Shown here piece by piece: positions 1 through 10,475 of a stretch of 64,000 nucleotides of DNA. Positions within the stretch are counted from its first letter, which is position 1, and each line of letters begins with the position of its first letter. The translations under genes and the position numbers were made by a program. This stretch comes from Ignavibacteria bacterium RIFOXYC2_FULL_35_21 (GTDB taxonomy: Bacteria; Bacteroidota; Ignavibacteria; Kapaibacteriales; UBA2268): NCBI GenBank assembly GCA_001804705.1, contig MHAY01000064.1, positions 35,921 through 99,920 of the forward strand, in the 5' to 3' direction. The notes beneath the pieces are model-generated. The model did not search any database. It worked only from the letters and a program-made list of their open reading frames with translations, and was not told the DNA's origin.

Positions 1-2
1 GC

Positions 3-404
3 ATGGGACATCTTGCAAATCCCAGCATCAATTTTTATGCAATTATTAATATAATACTTGCAGGAGTTCTTTTCTCAGGCATGTATATAAGAACAAAATC
101 ATTGTGGCTTCCGATTTCATTCCACTTTTTCTGGAATTGGTTTTCAGCCCTAATCGGTTCACCTGTCAGCGGAATTGATTTTCAAATCAGTCTGACAAAC
201 ATTGCCTGGCTTGAACTTCCGGCATGGCTTTTCGGCGGTAGTTTCGGCTTGGAAGGGGGCTTTTTTGCTACTATTCTTATTATAATATCAGGTTTCATTA
301 CATTAAAATATTCAAATTCATCGCCATTTTTAACGTCAATACTTTTTAAAAGAAGTTACTATGAATCACAATTACTTTTTAAATTGAAAATTGATAATGG
401 ATAA
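3..404 (+). CDS. CPBP-family intramembrane metalloprotease, C-terminal part (truncated by window edge)
   Basis: Motif GVLFSGMYIRTKSLWLPISFHFFWNW resembles the CPBP/CAAX protease signature; the ORF touches the window edge. Confidence 0.75.
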   Translation: MGHLANPSINFYAIINIILAGVLFSGMYIRTKSLWLPISFHFFWNWFSALIGSPVSGIDFQISLTNIAWLELPAWLFGGSFGLEGGFFATILIIISGFITLKYSNSSPFLTSILFKRSYYESQLLFKLKIDNG

Positions 405-470
405 TTAGAAAAAATGTAGAATGAAAAATGAAAAATTCTGAACGGGAGATATGAAGTAAAATAAAAATGA

Positions 471-542
471 TTTATCACGTAGTGATTATATATTAGTGGA
501 AGACATATAACCGCTGCCACCCTTATCCCGTAGGGATTATAT
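471..542 (-). repeat. ATCCCTACGGGATAAG repeat family, copy 1
   Basis: Reverse complement (ataatccctacgggataagggtggcagcgg...cactaatatataatcactacgtgataaa) matches the copies near 1877 and 29241. Confidence 0.75.
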
Positions 543-611
543 AAAAAATACGGAATTCTGAATTGAAAAATTGAAAATGATTATTTATAGAATTTATTCA
601 AAATAACTTAG

Positions 612-1787
612 TTGACAATGAAAATCTTAAATAAAATTAAACTATCGGCTTTAGTATTTACACTGCTTTTTTTAAGTCTCGAAGCAAAAGCCCAATGGTC
701 AATAATGAATGCAGATGCCGACAGCCTCGTTAGGTTAGGTACAAACTATATATACAATATTCAGTTTGATAAAGCATCAGAGGCATTTCAGGAAGTCATC
801 CGATTATATCCGGAAAATCCTGCCGGCTATTTTTTAGACGCTATGGTCGAATGGTGGCAAATAGTTCTATACAGAGAAACAGAATCAATTGACAGAACTT
901 TCCTCAGAAAGATTGATAAAGTAATTAAAGTATGCGATAAAAAACTTGAAGTAAATGAATTTGATATATCTGCACTATTCTTCAAAGGCGGTGCTGTCGG
1001 ATACAGGGGACGGTTTTATGCAATAAGGGAGAAATGGCTGAATGCAGTAAAAGACGGTAAAGATGGATTTGATATTCTTGTGAAATGCTGGCAGTTAGCT
1101 CCCGGAAATCATGACATCATGCTTGGTACCGGCATTTACAATTATTTTGCAGAAGTTCTTCCGGAAAAATACGCAGGTTTGAAAGCTATATCTGTATTCT
1201 TGCCCGATGGAGATAAGCAAATAGGAATTTTACAGTTGGAAGCCGCAGGTAAATATGCACGATATTCTAATATCGAGGCAAAAGTAATTTTATTACAGAT
1301 TTATTACCAATGGGAAGAAGACTATACAAAAGCACTTGCTCTTGCTCAGGATTTATTTACACAATATCCCAACAATCCCTACTTTCACAGGTATCTCGGC
1401 AGAAGCTATGTCGCTCTTGGAATGAGACAGCTTTGGGAAGACACATGGAGGGAAGTTGTAAACAGGTGTATAAAAAAACAACTCGGATATGACCGTGTTA
1501 CTGCAAGAGAAGCCCTGTATTATGTCGGTACAGGTTTGATGTACAAGGGTGATTTCGAAAATGCCCTTAAATATTTTTACAAATGTGATGAAGCCAGCCG
1601 TTATCTCGACAAGAAAGAGCCATCCGGTTTTATGGTTAGAACCAATCTATATATTGGCCAGATTTTTGACAAACAGGGTAAACGCGAATACGCAATTAAA
1701 CAATATGAAAAAATAATTGACTGGAAAGATTACAAAGGCTCTGTCGAGGAAGCGGAGAGATACATTAAAAGGCCTTATGGACAGTAA
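612..1787 (+). CDS. TPR-repeat secreted/periplasmic protein
   Basis: Signal peptide (LVFTLLFLSLEAKAQW) and TPR-like helices (ASEAFQEVIRLYPENPAGYF, ALKYFYKCDEAS). Confidence 0.7.
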   Translation: MTMKILNKIKLSALVFTLLFLSLEAKAQWSIMNADADSLVRLGTNYIYNIQFDKASEAFQEVIRLYPENPAGYFLDAMVEWWQIVLYRETESIDRTFLRKIDKVIKVCDKKLEVNEFDISALFFKGGAVGYRGRFYAIREKWLNAVKDGKDGFDILVKCWQLAPGNHDIMLGTGIYNYFAEVLPEKYAGLKAISVFLPDGDKQIGILQLEAAGKYARYSNIEAKVILLQIYYQWEEDYTKALALAQDLFTQYPNNPYFHRYLGRSYVALGMRQLWEDTWREVVNRCIKKQLGYDRVTAREALYYVGTGLMYKGDFENALKYFYKCDEASRYLDKKEPSGFMVRTNLYIGQIFDKQGKREYAIKQYEKIIDWKDYKGSVEEAERYIKRPYGQ

Positions 1788-1795
1788 TAAATTAA

Positions 1796-1850
1796 TAATG
1801 CAAAATGTAGAATGTAAAATGCAAAATGTAAAATGCAAAATGTAGAATAC
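1796..1850. repeat. Low-complexity AAAATGTAGAATG/AAAATGCAAAATG tract
   Basis: aatgcaaaatgtagaatgtaaaatgcaaaatgtaaaatgcaaaatgtagaat. Confidence 0.85.
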
Positions 1851-1876
1851 TGAATGGGAGAATTGTTGAAAATAAA

Positions 1877-1946
1877 TATCCCGTAGGGATTAAATATCAG
1901 TAACATAGGAATTGCCACTCCCACTCTTATCCCGTAGGGATTATAT
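1877..1946 (-). repeat. ATCCCTACGGGATAAG repeat family, copy 2
   Basis: tatcccgtagggattaaatatcagta...ccactcccactcttatcccgtagggattatat. Confidence 0.75.
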
Positions 1947-1986
1947 ATAAGTGATGAACTTAGAATGCTGAATTAAAAATTGATAA

Positions 1987-3267
1987 TTGATAATGAAAAA
2001 AATATTAATCCTGTTTCTACCTTTCGTATTTGTGATTTGGACAGAACAGTGTTCTGTCCCTACATATTCTCAATTAACAAATAATAATTATGTTAAAACA
2101 GGATTAGATGTTCTAATCGAGAAAAACTTTGAGCCTTTAAAAGGAAAAAAAATTGCATTTCTTACGAACTTTGCAGGTAGAACAAGAGATGGTAAATCAT
2201 CTGTCGAAGTTTTCCAAAACACAAATGTATGTCAACTTATAAAAATATTCACTCCCGAACACGGTTTCTATACGACCGTACCGGCTGGCGAACATGTCTC
2301 TGATGACAAAATTGGAAATACTTCTGTTGTCTCTCTTTATGGTTCAAAACGTAAACCTTCGGTAAGCGACTTGTCTGATTGCGATGCTGTTGTAATTGAT
2401 ATTCAGGATATAGGTATAAGGTCTTATACGTACATTAGCTCAGTTTATAAAATGCTCGAAGCCTGTGCAGAAAACAACAAGCAGGTATTCATTCTAGACC
2501 GTCCGAATCCACTCGGTGGATTGATTGTTGATGGAAATGTACTTGAAAAAGGTAAAGAATCATTTATTGGAATTATACCCGTTACATATATACATGGCTG
2601 TACAATCGGCGAACTGACCAATATGCTCAATGAAGAAGGCTGGCTCTCACAGGATTCAACCGTACAACCTAAAAAATGTAATCTGACAATAATAAAAACG
2701 GAAAACTGGAAAAGATGGATGCAATGGGAGGACACCGGACTTCGATGGTTTCCTACTTCTCCCCACATTCAATCACCCGATGCTGTTCGTGGTGCTGCCG
2801 TGCTTGGTATCTGGGGTGAACTCTCATTATTTAGTATCGGCATAGGAACTACTCTACCCTTCCAATATTGCGGAGCCCCGGATTTCAAATCATTGGAAAT
2901 TGCTAATGAAATTAACAGTCAAAATCTTTATGGAGTAAATCTTTATCCAACAAAATACCGCCCATTTTATGGAATGTATAATGGTAAAGATTGCGAAGGC
3001 CTTTTACTGAAATTTACACCAAATAATCTTTTCATGCCTTACAGATTCGGTATAAAATTAGCTTTAGCAATTCGCAAATATCATCCGAATATTTTTAAGA
3101 AGAGCTTTTCAAGTCAGGCACAGTCTATGTTCATTAAAGCAACAGGAACCGATGAATTATTAAGAGCATTTATGGAAAATAAAAGTGATGATGAAATAAT
3201 TTCTATTTCACAGAATGGATTGGATAATTTTATCTCTCTAAGGAAAAAATATTTGTTGTATGAATAG
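1987..3267 (+). CDS. DUF1343 / NamZ-like exo-beta-N-acetylmuramidase family protein
   Basis: FTPEHGFYTTVPAGEHV, SLYGSKRKPS, VVIDIQDIGIRSYTYIS and LDRPNPLGG are hallmark DUF1343 motifs; N-terminal signal peptide interrupted by a palindromic repeat. Confidence 0.9.
   Translation: MIMKKILILFLPFVFVIWTEQCSVPTYSQLTNNNYVKTGLDVLIEKNFEPLKGKKIAFLTNFAGRTRDGKSSVEVFQNTNVCQLIKIFTPEHGFYTTVPAGEHVSDDKIGNTSVVSLYGSKRKPSVSDLSDCDAVVIDIQDIGIRSYTYISSVYKMLEACAENNKQVFILDRPNPLGGLIVDGNVLEKGKESFIGIIPVTYIHGCTIGELTNMLNEEGWLSQDSTVQPKKCNLTIIKTENWKRWMQWEDTGLRWFPTSPHIQSPDAVRGAAVLGIWGELSLFSIGIGTTLPFQYCGAPDFKSLEIANEINSQNLYGVNLYPTKYRPFYGMYNGKDCEGLLLKFTPNNLFMPYRFGIKLALAIRKYHPNIFKKSFSSQAQSMFIKATGTDELLRAFMENKSDDEIISISQNGLDNFISLRKKYLLYE
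2039..2063. repeat. GTAGGGACA-type palindrome inside the signal-peptide region of the DUF1343 gene
   Basis: GGACAGAAC-agt-GTTCTGTCCCTAC. Confidence 0.85.
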
Positions 3268-4278
3268 CTTCCCTGCTTTTTCTATTATGATTTTTTTTGC
3301 ATCTGAAAAAGTTACATTCGATAGTCTTGCGCCTGCGGCGTGGAAATGCCCTCCGCCACCCAGCTCTACAGCAAGCTCACGAACATTGATATCCCCCTTG
3401 GACCTGAAAGAAATTCTTACTTCCGGGTCATTCGGACGTTCCGTGATTAGTACACCTGCCTGTACTCCTTTTATGGTAACAGTATGTTCGACAATACCTT
3501 CAATATCAGAATCCAAGCCTCCGGTTTTTTTAAAAATTTCTTTTGTGAGAGTCATAACAACAAGTTTCCCATCATAAAATAGTTCCGAGCTTGCAAATGC
3601 TTCTCCCTGCAAAAGTGCTGCCCGGTATGGAATTATATTATATACTTCCTCATAAATTTTAACAGGGTCTGCACCATATTTAATAAGTTCTGCAATAATC
3701 AGGTGTGTTTCTCTTGTTGTTTGAGGAAACCTGAAACTGCCTGTGTCAGTCATAATAGCGGTATATAGTGCAGAGGCTATTTCCTCAGTGATTTTCAATT
3801 GCTCATCGCATTTCAGGATTTTCCAAATTAACTCTCCTGTTGATGCAGAAGCAGAATCAATATGATAAAAATCCGCATCAAAACTTGGTTCTATGTGATG
3901 GTCAATTACAATTTTCAATGCATTAGATTGCAAAACAACATTCTCCATTGCCTTAATTCTTGGGCTGTTATTAAGGTCAAGAACAAAGACTGCATCTGAT
4001 TTCATTATATATTCATTGTCATTGTCAGTGTAAACATTGACATTCTCAATACCAGCCAAAAACATAAGATTATAAGGTGTTTCACTGCAGTTTATGATTC
4101 TCGTCTCGATGCCTTTTTGTTGACAATAAAAGAAGAAAGCGAGTTCTGAACCGATAGCATCCCCATCAGGGTTGACATGTGTTGTTATTGTTATTTTTTT
4201 TGTATTAATAAGAATTTTGTGTATTTCATCTACTGTCGAATTCTTTATTTTTTCATTTATCATATTATTCATTTTCAA
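3238..4278 (-). CDS. DHH/DHHA1 phosphoesterase (NrnA-like bifunctional oligoribonuclease/PAP phosphatase)
   Basis: THVNPDGDAIGSELA, VIDHHIEPSF, ALYTAIMTDTGSFRF and GGGGHFHAAGA motifs. Confidence 0.9.
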   Translation of the reverse strand: MKMNNMINEKIKNSTVDEIHKILINTKKITITTHVNPDGDAIGSELAFFFYCQQKGIETRIINCSETPYNLMFLAGIENVNVYTDNDNEYIMKSDAVFVLDLNNSPRIKAMENVVLQSNALKIVIDHHIEPSFDADFYHIDSASASTGELIWKILKCDEQLKITEEIASALYTAIMTDTGSFRFPQTTRETHLIIAELIKYGADPVKIYEEVYNIIPYRAALLQGEAFASSELFYDGKLVVMTLTKEIFKKTGGLDSDIEGIVEHTVTIKGVQAGVLITERPNDPEVRISFRSKGDINVRELAVELGGGGHFHAAGARLSNVTFSDAKKIIIEKAGKLFIQQIFFP

Positions 4279-4558
4279 TTAATACTTGATTTTACTCATA
4301 AATATTTATTTCTTAGAGGAACAATTTATAATGTTCAATTTTGCAATTTCCAAAAAGCCAAAAAGTAATTTAATTAATTGAATATTTGTTCATTAAAAAT
4401 TCAATGAAAATTGCAAATTGTAAATTGTAAATTCTTTTCCAATAAAAATACAACTTTGATATATAACTGAATTAATATCAATGCTCCAAAATTAACATTT
4501 TATTTGTAAATTACAGGTTGTATATATGATTAATGTTTAAGAAATCTCAATATTATTT

Positions 4559-5281
4559 TTGAAAAAGTATCTTCCATATATTTACATTTTCCTTGCATTT
4601 ACAGCAGGATTATTTATAATTTTCTGGCTTGTGGACTCCGTACTGATGCCGCTTCTCGTTCATAACACAGAAACTGTTCAGGTGCCAAACGTAATCGGGA
4701 AATCTTATGATGATGCCCAGACTTTATTATCGGGAAAAAATTTAAAATTCATTAAGTCAGGTGAACAATACAGCGACAATGTAATCCCCAATACAGTTAT
4801 TAATCAAATACCAAAGTCAGGCACTGAAGTCAAAGTCGGAAGAAGTATTTACCTCATTATCAGCAAAGGAAGAGAGACTATTGAAGTACCGTACCTTATC
4901 GGAAAATCTCTTCGCGAAGCAAGAGTAACACTTATTCAAAATGGCTTGGCACTTGGTAACGTTGTTTACGTTGCTTCGGATTCTATCGGATTCGATACTG
5001 TGATATCACAGAGCATAGGCAATGACAGGAAAATTCCTGCGGGTAGTCCTATTAATATTATAGTCAGTAAGGGTTCTGAAAATTTCGTAAAAGTTCCTAA
5101 CCTTGTAGGCTTGTCCGTAAGCGAAGCCCAATCATTGCTCACTGAATCAGGTTTGGCAATTGGTAATATTTTCCTTGGAAAAAGCGAGACATATATGGCA
5201 GGCACTGTGATTGACCATTCACCTGCCGCAGGAGAACTTGTTAAACAAAATTCCCCGATAAATTTGACAATCGCAAAATAA
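4559..5281 (+). CDS. Stand-alone PASTA-domain membrane protein
   Basis: N-terminal TM helix and three PASTA repeats (VPNVIGKSYDDAQTLL, VPYLIGKSLREARVTL, VPNLVGLSVSEAQSLL); TTG start. Confidence 0.88.
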   Translation: MKKYLPYIYIFLAFTAGLFIIFWLVDSVLMPLLVHNTETVQVPNVIGKSYDDAQTLLSGKNLKFIKSGEQYSDNVIPNTVINQIPKSGTEVKVGRSIYLIISKGRETIEVPYLIGKSLREARVTLIQNGLALGNVVYVASDSIGFDTVISQSIGNDRKIPAGSPINIIVSKGSENFVKVPNLVGLSVSEAQSLLTESGLAIGNIFLGKSETYMAGTVIDHSPAAGELVKQNSPINLTIAK

Positions 5282-5304
5282 TTCAGAATTTATAGAGGTT
5301 ATTT

Positions 5305-5847
5305 ATGAAATATTTAAAATCAATTATTATCGTTTTCATTTTTCTTTTTTCTGCAACAATTCTATGCTTTGCACAGGACAGTAAAATGATGGCCAGTGCC
5401 TATGTCAGCTATAATATGCCAATGGGCACTACTGCTGATAATTACAAAAGCAGTGTGGGATTCCAGGCACAATTTGAATATTTATTAACTGAAGACATTG
5501 GTTTAGATATAACTGCAGGATATATACCGTGGAATTTTGAAAATGAGGTTCCTGACCAAACTTTCACTATTATTCCAACTCTTATTGGTGGAAGATACTA
5601 TTTCATGGCAAGAGGGATGTCGTCCTATGTAGGTGTTGATTTGGGCTTGTATCATACTACTTTCAAAACAGTTTCTGAAAAAAGACCCGAATCCAAATTT
5701 GGTTATTCAATTCTCGGAGGAGTCTTGTTTCCAATGAGCGATAATTTGTATGTAAATAGTAATATAAGTTATACAAGTATCAGTACAGCAGGATTTACAT
5801 TCACATATATTGCTCTTCATGCTGGTCTATCGTTTACATTTTACTAA
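5305..5847 (+). CDS. Outer-membrane beta-barrel protein
   Basis: Signal peptide and alternating beta strands ending in an aromatic (HAGLSFTFY). Confidence 0.6.
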   Translation: MKYLKSIIIVFIFLFSATILCFAQDSKMMASAYVSYNMPMGTTADNYKSSVGFQAQFEYLLTEDIGLDITAGYIPWNFENEVPDQTFTIIPTLIGGRYYFMARGMSSYVGVDLGLYHTTFKTVSEKRPESKFGYSILGGVLFPMSDNLYVNSNISYTSISTAGFTFTYIALHAGLSFTFY

Positions 5848-5921
5848 TGATATGTGATTAAATAATAAAATTAAACCAAAATTGATATAATTATATCAAA
5901 TAGAAAAAATACGAGGTTAAT

Positions 5922-7835
5922 ATGTTCAGAATTTTTACTGTTGTGTTTTTAATTATTTGTTATTACTTTTCAATTGCAGAATACAGGGAAGTTCAAATTC
6001 CTACACGTGTCTCTGATACTGAAAAAAAATCCCTCGCTGCAGATATATATGTAATTGATTCAACAGTTCCAAAACCAACTATATTAATTCAAACTCCCTA
6101 TAATAAAAATGCATATAGGACACTGCAATCACTACCTCAGGAAGGAGGCACACAACTGCCATTCGATACAATTAACTATAATTATGTCGTTCTTGACTGG
6201 CGTGGATTCTGGGCTAACAATGACAAAGACATTACGGGTAAGGACAGAGGTGAAGACGGTTATGATGTAGTTGAATGGATTGCCCAACAACCCTGGTCAG
6301 ATGAAAAAATTGGCACATGGGGAGGCTCTGCACTTGGTTACATACAATTTCTTACAGCAAGGCTTCATCCGCCTCATCTTGTTTGTGCTGTTCCGCTGAT
6401 AAAAGATTTTCTAATGAAATATGAGGATTATTATTATGGAGGTGTATATAGAAAAGAGCACTGCGAACAATTGCAAAGGCTCGGTTTCCTGCCAACATCT
6501 CTAATACTATCACATTACAAAGAAGATTTTTATTGGAGCTATATAGAGCAGAGTTCCGATTGTTCATCTGAAATTGAAATTCCAATGCTTCTGATTAGCG
6601 GATGGTTCGACCACTACCCTGCTTTTTGCATTCGCGCATTTCATAATTTAAAGGATTCGAGTAATCCGAATGTAAAAGACAGGCATAAATTAATAATGGG
6701 CCCCTGGCTCCATTCAAGCATTGGACAACCAGAACAGGGAGATTTGATTTTTCTTGAGGCAAAGAACATACCTAACCAGGCATCTGTTAAATTTTTCGAT
6801 TATTATCTAAGAAATATAAATAACGGCTGGGAAAACGAACCTGTAATCAAATATTTCGAAATGGGTTCCAATCAATGGAAAACAGCAGATAATTGGTATA
6901 ATGTTGCCGATGCTTACGACACATTGTATTTCAACGATAATCATTTATTGTCCGAAATACCTTCAATGCTTGACATCGTTTCGGTTGATTCAGTAGAGTA
7001 CAATCCCAAAGACCCTTCACCAACCTACGGTGGTTCCAGATTCAATCCTTTTGACCCGAAAACTCCAATGGGTCCCCTTGACCAGAGAGATAAGGTTGAG
7101 AGTAAGCCAGATGCCCTGGTTTATACTACTGAACCATTGAATCAAAATGTAATTCTTAACGGAAGTGTTGTTGCTGAACTTCTCGTTTCAACAGACAAAG
7201 AAGATACTGACTTTGGAATTAGGTTATGTGATGTTTATCCTGATGGCAGGTCAATGATTTTAACGCAAGGTATCAGAAGAATGAGATTCAGAAATTCTTA
7301 TTCTAATGAAGAATTAATGACTCCTGGAGAAATATATCCCGTTAAAATTGAGTTACATGATTTATCAATTAATTTTCTTGCAGGCCATTCAATAAGAGTA
7401 ATCGTCACAAATTCGAATTACCCAATGTTTGATATTAATTTGAATAATGGTGATTCTCTATATGTACCCGGCGATACTCTGATTGCGAAAACCTATCTTC
7501 ATCATTGGGGAAATTATAAATCAAAAGTGATTTTACCCGTAACAAAAGCAACAGGCGTAGAGGATGATTTAAATGATGAAATTTCATTAAAGATTTTTCC
7601 TAATCCTACTTCTGGTAAAATTGAAATAAGTTATTCGATTGATAAGCCCGGAACAATTAGTATGGAATTATTTAATTTAATTGGAGAAAAAATTTCATCC
7701 AGCAACAAACAAGTATCAGAAGCCGGTAATTATTCTGAAAACTTATCTCTTGAAGGATTTCCTGCAGGTATCTATTTACTTAAAGTAGGTATAAAACAAT
7801 CATCAATATTAAAGAAAATAATATTAACCCATTAA
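5922..7835 (+). CDS. CocE/NonD family hydrolase (X-Pro dipeptidyl-peptidase-like) with C-terminal T9SS-type sorting domain
   Basis: VVLDWRGFWAN, GTWGGSALGYIQF, LLISGWFDHY and MGPWLHSS motifs; C-terminal LKIFPNPTSGKIEISYSI...GIYLLKVG. Confidence 0.88.
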   Translation: MFRIFTVVFLIICYYFSIAEYREVQIPTRVSDTEKKSLAADIYVIDSTVPKPTILIQTPYNKNAYRTLQSLPQEGGTQLPFDTINYNYVVLDWRGFWANNDKDITGKDRGEDGYDVVEWIAQQPWSDEKIGTWGGSALGYIQFLTARLHPPHLVCAVPLIKDFLMKYEDYYYGGVYRKEHCEQLQRLGFLPTSLILSHYKEDFYWSYIEQSSDCSSEIEIPMLLISGWFDHYPAFCIRAFHNLKDSSNPNVKDRHKLIMGPWLHSSIGQPEQGDLIFLEAKNIPNQASVKFFDYYLRNINNGWENEPVIKYFEMGSNQWKTADNWYNVADAYDTLYFNDNHLLSEIPSMLDIVSVDSVEYNPKDPSPTYGGSRFNPFDPKTPMGPLDQRDKVESKPDALVYTTEPLNQNVILNGSVVAELLVSTDKEDTDFGIRLCDVYPDGRSMILTQGIRRMRFRNSYSNEELMTPGEIYPVKIELHDLSINFLAGHSIRVIVTNSNYPMFDINLNNGDSLYVPGDTLIAKTYLHHWGNYKSKVILPVTKATGVEDDLNDEISLKIFPNPTSGKIEISYSIDKPGTISMELFNLIGEKISSSNKQVSEAGNYSENLSLEGFPAGIYLLKVGIKQSSILKKIILTH

Positions 7836-7888
7836 AAACAGATTTTACATTCCATATGGTATTGCTAAAATATATACATTTTCTAATC

Positions 7889-7949
7889 ACTCTTCGATAA
7901 ACCCAGAGTGACAACACTGATTGTCATACTGAGCCTGTCGAAGAATGAC
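7889..7949. repeat. GTCATACTGAGCCTGTCGAAGAATGAC-type repeat
   Basis: tcactcttcgataaacccagagtga...gtcatactgagcctgtcgaagaatgac; related cttcgactaagctcagggtgaca at 55549-55571. Confidence 0.7.
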
Positions 7950-8091
7950 TTTAATATGATTAAACTTCATTTTGATTGGTCTGTATACCAAATTAGCAAT
8001 ATCTTCCTTATAACATTATTTTCTCTCCCTCGTTTTTCTTAATTTTAAAATTCGTTTTTTGTCAAATGATGTAAATCTTGAGGAATATCTT

Positions 8092-10434
8092 ATGAAGAAA
8101 ATAATCATAATAATCTTTGCCGCATTTATTTTATCAATACAATTAAATGCACAAGATAATGTTGTCAATCCCCAAATGCAGGATTTGGAACCACCTATAG
8201 AATTTTATACACCTTATCTCAGGCAACTACCCGAGTCGTTGGTAAAATCACTGACTGATACAACTTCACAAGGAATAATGGATTTTTTAATGAGAAATCT
8301 GCCTGATGCCGATAAAAGAGAACTCAAATCAAAAATGAATGAATATAGAATGTCAAGAATACCTCCTGCTAAAAAACTTCCAATAACTCCTGAAATTCTC
8401 TTATCACTTGAAAGAATAAGCGACCCGCAAATTTCACCCGATGGTAAATGGGTATTATATAGTAAATCGGTTCCTAAATATAGAGAAAACAAATCATACA
8501 AAGACTTATTTGTTGTGTCAATGGATGGAAAATGGCATATACAAATAACTACAGACGCTGCCGCCGATTACAATGGCAGGTGGTCACCTAATGGGAAAAA
8601 AATATATTATATTTCAAGAAGTACGGGAAAACCTCAGATAAATATAATTGATGTTCCCGACACCAACAGGCTTCTCGGAACAAATACCAGAGGTTTATGG
8701 AAAATGCTTCCAAATGTAACCCCATCGTTTCCTTTCATAGTTGAAAATGGTGTTGATAATTTATCATGGTCGCCGGATGGAAAATATTTTGCTTTCACTT
8801 CTGATGTAAAACTTGATTCAACGGTGAAAGAAAAATATCCTGAACAGCCTGAAGCAAACGTTCGGGAATATAATAAACTGCCAATCAGGCATTGGGACGA
8901 ATGGGAAGATGAAAATTACAGCCATCTTTTTGTGAGAGAATTTCATCAGGATGGGATTACTGATTTTAAACAACCTGTGGATTTAATGCCTGGGGAAAAA
9001 TTCGAGACACCTATTAAACCCTTTGGCGGCATCGAGCAAATTGCATGGTCACCCGATGGTAAAGAATTAGCTTACACTTCTAAGAAAGTTAGTAATTATG
9101 TTCAAACAACTAATTCTGATATTTTCATTGTTCCCGTTAATGGGGGAGAAACAAAAAATATAACAAAGGATTTAAAAGGTTCAGATTCTGACCCGCTTTA
9201 TTCACCTGACGGAAAATGGATTGCCTTTCACAGCCAGGAACGGGAAGGGTTTGAGTCTGACAGAATCAGACTGTTGCTTTATGATAGAGAAAATGGCGAT
9301 ATAAAGGAATTATCCAAAAAACTTGACCAATGGATTGGAAATATGGTATGGGCTCCGGACAGCAAATCAATTTATTTCACAGCAGAAGACAAAGCTACTG
9401 TTCAAATTTATAAAATTCAGATTGAGGATGGCTCATGGAAAATAATAACATCTGGCAGATTTAATTTTGATGTTGGTTTGGATATTTCAAAAGACGGAAG
9501 AACACTTGTTTGCGGCAGAAGGGACATGACAAGAGCAACAGAATTATATTCAATTGAATTAATAGGCGAAACACCACTTTACTTCCAACTAACTGATATA
9601 AATAGCTTCTATTATTCAAACCTGGCAAAAATAAATATCGAAGAAAAGTTATTCCAAAGTTCAGATGGCAAAAAAATTCATTCATGGGTATTATATCCTC
9701 CTTATTTTGATTCTACAAAGAAATACCCTATGATTACTTATTGCCAGGGAGGCCCACAGTCAACAATAAGCCAGTATTTCAGCTACAGATGGAATTTATT
9801 TTTGATGGCTTCCCATGGATATATTGTCGTTGCTCCTAATCGCAGAGGTGTTCCTGGATTCGGACAGGAATGGAATGATGCCATCAGCAAGGACTGGAGC
9901 GGTAAACCAATAGATGATATTCTTGCCGCAACAGACGAAATGCTCAAAGAACCTTATGTTGACAAAAAAGGTGTTGCCGCTGTGGGTGCAAGTGCAGGTG
10001 GATATGCTGTGTTCTGGCTTGAAGGTAATCACAAGAAAAGATTCAGTGCATTTGTTTCAACAAGTGGTGTATTCAATTTAGAAAGCATGTATGGTTCTAC
10101 CGAAGAATTGTGGTTCCCTGATTGGGAGTACGGTGGTCCTTATTGGGATAAGAATAACAGGGAATTTTATGAAAAAAATTCACCGCATAAGTTTGCACAA
10201 AACTGGGATACGCCAATATTAATCACTGCCGGTGAAAAAGATTTCAGAGTGCCTTATACCCAGAGCCTCGAAGCATTCACTGTTGCACAAGTAAAAGGTA
10301 TTCCTTCAAAATTATTAATATTCCCAGATGAAAATCATTGGGTTGAATCATTGCAGGATGCAATTCTCTGGCAAAAGGTATTTTTCAGTTTCCTCGATAC
10401 ATATTGTAAACATAAAGATAATGAAAATAAATAG
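8092..10434 (+). CDS. S9 family prolyl oligopeptidase-type peptidase with WD40-like/TolB propeller
   Basis: Repeated SPDGKWI units and catalytic VAAVGASAGGYAVFWL; MKKIIIIIFAAF at 8092 is a better start (signal peptide) than the TTG at 8059. Confidence 0.9.
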   Translation: MKKIIIIIFAAFILSIQLNAQDNVVNPQMQDLEPPIEFYTPYLRQLPESLVKSLTDTTSQGIMDFLMRNLPDADKRELKSKMNEYRMSRIPPAKKLPITPEILLSLERISDPQISPDGKWVLYSKSVPKYRENKSYKDLFVVSMDGKWHIQITTDAAADYNGRWSPNGKKIYYISRSTGKPQINIIDVPDTNRLLGTNTRGLWKMLPNVTPSFPFIVENGVDNLSWSPDGKYFAFTSDVKLDSTVKEKYPEQPEANVREYNKLPIRHWDEWEDENYSHLFVREFHQDGITDFKQPVDLMPGEKFETPIKPFGGIEQIAWSPDGKELAYTSKKVSNYVQTTNSDIFIVPVNGGETKNITKDLKGSDSDPLYSPDGKWIAFHSQEREGFESDRIRLLLYDRENGDIKELSKKLDQWIGNMVWAPDSKSIYFTAEDKATVQIYKIQIEDGSWKIITSGRFNFDVGLDISKDGRTLVCGRRDMTRATELYSIELIGETPLYFQLTDINSFYYSNLAKINIEEKLFQSSDGKKIHSWVLYPPYFDSTKKYPMITYCQGGPQSTISQYFSYRWNLFLMASHGYIVVAPNRRGVPGFGQEWNDAISKDWSGKPIDDILAATDEMLKEPYVDKKGVAAVGASAGGYAVFWLEGNHKKRFSAFVSTSGVFNLESMYGSTEELWFPDWEYGGPYWDKNNREFYEKNSPHKFAQNWDTPILITAGEKDFRVPYTQSLEAFTVAQVKGIPSKLLIFPDENHWVESLQDAILWQKVFFSFLDTYCKHKDNENK

Positions 10435-10446
10435 TACAAGTAAAAG

Positions 10447-10475
10447 CCCCCTTTTTCAAAGGGGGATTCAGGGGG
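10447..10475 (-). repeat. CCCCCTTAATCCCCCTTTGAAAAAGGGGG-type repeat, intergenic; also terminator-like
   Basis: ccccctttttcaaagggggattcaggggg followed by a run of T, directly after the S9 peptidase. Confidence 0.85.
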
